6,832 nt of DNA from Conexibacter sp. (GTDB lineage: Bacteria; Actinomycetota; Thermoleophilia; Solirubrobacterales; Solirubrobacteraceae), in the NCBI GenBank assembly GCA_025964295.1, contig JAOPZD010000179.1, positions 1-6,832 on the forward strand, given 5' to 3'. Of the stretch, positions 5,420 through 6,832 are shown one piece after another. The notes beneath the pieces are model-generated. The model made no database searches, had not been told where the DNA came from, and saw only the letters and a program-made list of their open reading frames with translations. The first letter of the stretch is position 1; every line of letters starts with the position of its first letter. The position numbers and the translations under genes were made by a program.

Positions 5420-5429
5420 CGCACGTTCG
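5416..5429. promoter_or_regulatory. Candidate LexA (SOS) box upstream of the nuclease gene
   Basis: CAAAC-GCAC-GTTCG matches the Gram-positive/actinobacterial LexA site CGAAC-N4-GTTCG at 9 of 10 half-site bases, the mismatch being A for G at the second base. The spacer GCAC also fits the R-N-R-Y preference known from Bacillus. It ends one base before the ATG at 5431 and overlaps a weak -10-like TACAAA (5414-5419), the placement expected for a repressor site. LexA binding is inferred. Confidence 0.5.
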
Positions 5430-5430
5430 C

Positions 5431-6832
5431 ATGCTCGCCACCGCCTCCTCGCTCCTCGACGCCCCGCTGGCCACCACGGAGTTCCTCGTGGTCGACACGG
5501 AGACCAACGGCCTGGGCGGCGACGCGTGCGAGGTCACCGAGATCGGCGCGGTGCTCGTCGGGGGCGGCGAGCTGCACGAGCGCTGGGAGACGCTCGTGCC
5601 GGTCCGGACGCCGCTCTCGCGCGGGATCCAGCGGTTCACGGGCGTGACGCAGGCGATGGTCGACGCCGCGCCGCCCGCCGACGTCACGCTGCCCGAGCTG
5701 GCCGAGCACATGGAGGGGCGCGTGCTCGTCGCCCACAACGCGGCGTTCGACAAGCGCGTGCTCGCGCAGGCGTTCGGGCGCGCGGGGCTGGCGTGGCCGG
5801 ATCCGCCGACGCTGTGCACGGTCGCGCTGGCGCGCGCGCTGCACCCGCTGGCCCGGCAGCGCAAGCTGGCGCCGCTGGCCGAGTCGCTGGGGATCGAGGT
5901 CGAGGTCTCCCACCGCGCCCTGGCCGACGCGGAGACCTGCGCGCGGGTGCTCTGCGCGCTGTTCCCGCGGCTGTGCGCGAACGCGGGGACGGTGGACGCC
6001 GCGCTGGGCATGTTGAGGTCCAAGCGCCGGCGCGCCGCGCGGGGCGGGCGGACCGACGGCGGCGTGTCGATGCTCGGGACGCGGCGGCGCAAGGTCGACT
6101 GCTCGGCGCTGCCGGCCGAGCCCGGGGTCTACATCTTCCGCAACGCGGAGGGCCAGCCGCTGTACGTCGGCAAGTCGGTGGACATCCGCGCGCGGGCCAA
6201 GGCGCACTTCCGGCCATCGTCGCCGGACACCGGCTGGGTCGCGCAGGCCGAGATCGTCGACTGGATCGAGACCAACAGCGAGGTCGGGGCGCTGCTGACC
6301 GAGCATCGGCTGATCCGCGAGCTGCGCCCGCCGGGCAACGAGCGGATGAAGCACGAGGACAAGTGGGTCTACCTGCGCTGCCGGCTCGACATCCCCTACC
6401 CGATCCTCGAGATCGGGGTCGAGCCGGCGCCGGGATTGGCGGTCAACGTCGGGCCGCTGCGCGGACGCTACGCGGCGGCCGAGCTGGTCGAGCAGCTGCA
6501 GTCGTTGTTCGCGCTGCGCCACTGCGGGCGCGCGATGAAGCGCCGCGAGCACCCGTCGGCCTACGGGCAGATGGGGCGCTGCCTGTCGCCGTGCCTGGGC
6601 GACCTCGATCCCAACGCCTACCGGCGGCGGCTGGACGAGGCGCTGGCGCTGTTCACCGGCGACGGCGACGGCGGCCGCGCGTTGTTGTCGCACCTGGACG
6701 CCGAGATGCGGCGCGCCGCCGCCGAGCAGCGCTTCGAGCGCGCGGGCTGGCTGCGGCGCCGGCGCGAGCGCCTGGCCGTCCTCCTGGAGCGGCTGGGCGG
6801 CGCCGTGGCCGCGACGCATGCGCGGCCGCGGC
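5431..6832 (+). CDS. DEDDh 3'-5' exonuclease fused to UvrC/Cho-like GIY-YIG nuclease (C-terminus beyond window)
   Basis: This is a two-domain DNA repair nuclease with at least 467 residues, open to the right edge. Residues about 17-180 are a DnaQ (Pol III epsilon)-type exonuclease: motif I VVDTETNG with D22 and E24, motif II AHNAAFDKRVL with D107, and motif III HRALADAETC with H161 and D166. All five DEDDh catalytic residues are present. A basic linker (about 196-221, RSKRRRAARGG) leads to a UvrC N-terminal-like GIY-YIG domain: PGVYIF (231-236), LYVGKS (244-249), R253, and the metal-ligand glutamate E291 in ALLTEHRLI. A cysteine-containing segment follows (HCGRAMKRREH ... GRCLSPCLG), as in UvrC/Cho. 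The C-terminal UvrC endonuclease half is not seen here, and this fusion class normally lacks it. The family occurs in actinobacteria (Rv2191 of M. tuberculosis has this layout) and is expected to nick damaged DNA like Cho, with exonuclease trimming as an inferred extra step. ATG 5431 has no Shine-Dalgarno; a GTG at 5395 in frame is a weaker alternative. A candidate LexA box abuts the start. Confidence 0.9.
   Translation, partial: MLATASSLLDAPLATTEFLVVDTETNGLGGDACEVTEIGAVLVGGGELHERWETLVPVRTPLSRGIQRFTGVTQAMVDAAPPADVTLPELAEHMEGRVLVAHNAAFDKRVLAQAFGRAGLAWPDPPTLCTVALARALHPLARQRKLAPLAESLGIEVEVSHRALADAETCARVLCALFPRLCANAGTVDAALGMLRSKRRRAARGGRTDGGVSMLGTRRRKVDCSALPAEPGVYIFRNAEGQPLYVGKSVDIRARAKAHFRPSSPDTGWVAQAEIVDWIETNSEVGALLTEHRLIRELRPPGNERMKHEDKWVYLRCRLDIPYPILEIGVEPAPGLAVNVGPLRGRYAAAELVEQLQSLFALRHCGRAMKRREHPSAYGQMGRCLSPCLGDLDPNAYRRRLDEALALFTGDGDGGRALLSHLDAEMRRAAAEQRFERAGWLRRRRERLAVLLERLGGAVAATHARPR

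Noticed and set aside
5311..6819. Upstream continuation of the 67-aa gene frame to give a 570-residue minus-strand protein
   Set aside because: The added part is antisense to the well-supported exonuclease/GIY-YIG gene and has repetitive R/A/P/Q-rich composition. A strong GGAGGA places the true start at 5310.

Overview
The window is GC-rich throughout, with dense, tightly packed genes and strong G/C third positions. The gene set is actinobacterial: crotonyl-CoA carboxylase/reductase, a DnaQ-type exonuclease fused to a UvrC-like GIY-YIG nuclease, a MarR/DHA2 drug-efflux pair, and secreted proteins with actinobacterial-style leaders. My best guess is a soil member of the Thermoleophilia/Solirubrobacterales (Conexibacter- or Solirubrobacter-like). 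This rests on overall protein flavour, not on a marker gene.

Layout. From 1 to about 5310 every gene lies on the minus strand. The last gene (5431 to the window end) lies on the plus strand and is divergent from the rest. Read in the direction of minus-strand transcription (right to left), the order is: a 67-aa acidic protein (5310-5107); two small exported proteins 14 bp apart, a lipoprotein (4998-4531) and a signal-peptide protein with a calcium-loop-like motif (4516-3953); a MarR regulator (3895-3434) overlapping by 4 bp a 14-helix DHA2-type MFS exporter (3437-1839); a CorA-type channel 10 bp further on (1828-893); and, after an 87-bp gap, the N-terminal 60% or so of crotonyl-CoA carboxylase/reductase (805 to the left edge).

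How the genes work together. MarR and the exporter are a textbook self-regulated efflux unit, and CorA is close enough to be co-transcribed with them. The MarR gene has a credible promoter (TTGCGT-17-AATACT) whose predicted start falls on or next to the ATG, so the message is probably leaderless. The same 45 bp carry five TGCA tetramers arranged as two paired sites, the obvious operator candidate. The crotonyl-CoA carboxylase/reductase belongs to carbon assimilation through the ethylmalonyl-CoA pathway or to supply of ethylmalonyl-CoA extender units. It appears functionally unrelated to its neighbours.

The most interesting point is at 5416-5429. A near-perfect actinobacterial LexA/SOS box (CAAAC-N4-GTTCG, 9 of 10 half-site bases) sits one base upstream of the ATG of the exonuclease/GIY-YIG fusion. 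This suggests DNA-damage control of a Cho-like repair nuclease, parallel to LexA control of cho in E. coli. I found no RNA genes, insertion sequences, CRISPR arrays, phage genes or riboswitches, and no gene-free stretch above 300 bases. I do not see a wholly new multi-gene system here. The unusual material is regulatory (SOS box, MarR operator, an 18-bp perfect palindrome), plus three poorly characterised small proteins.
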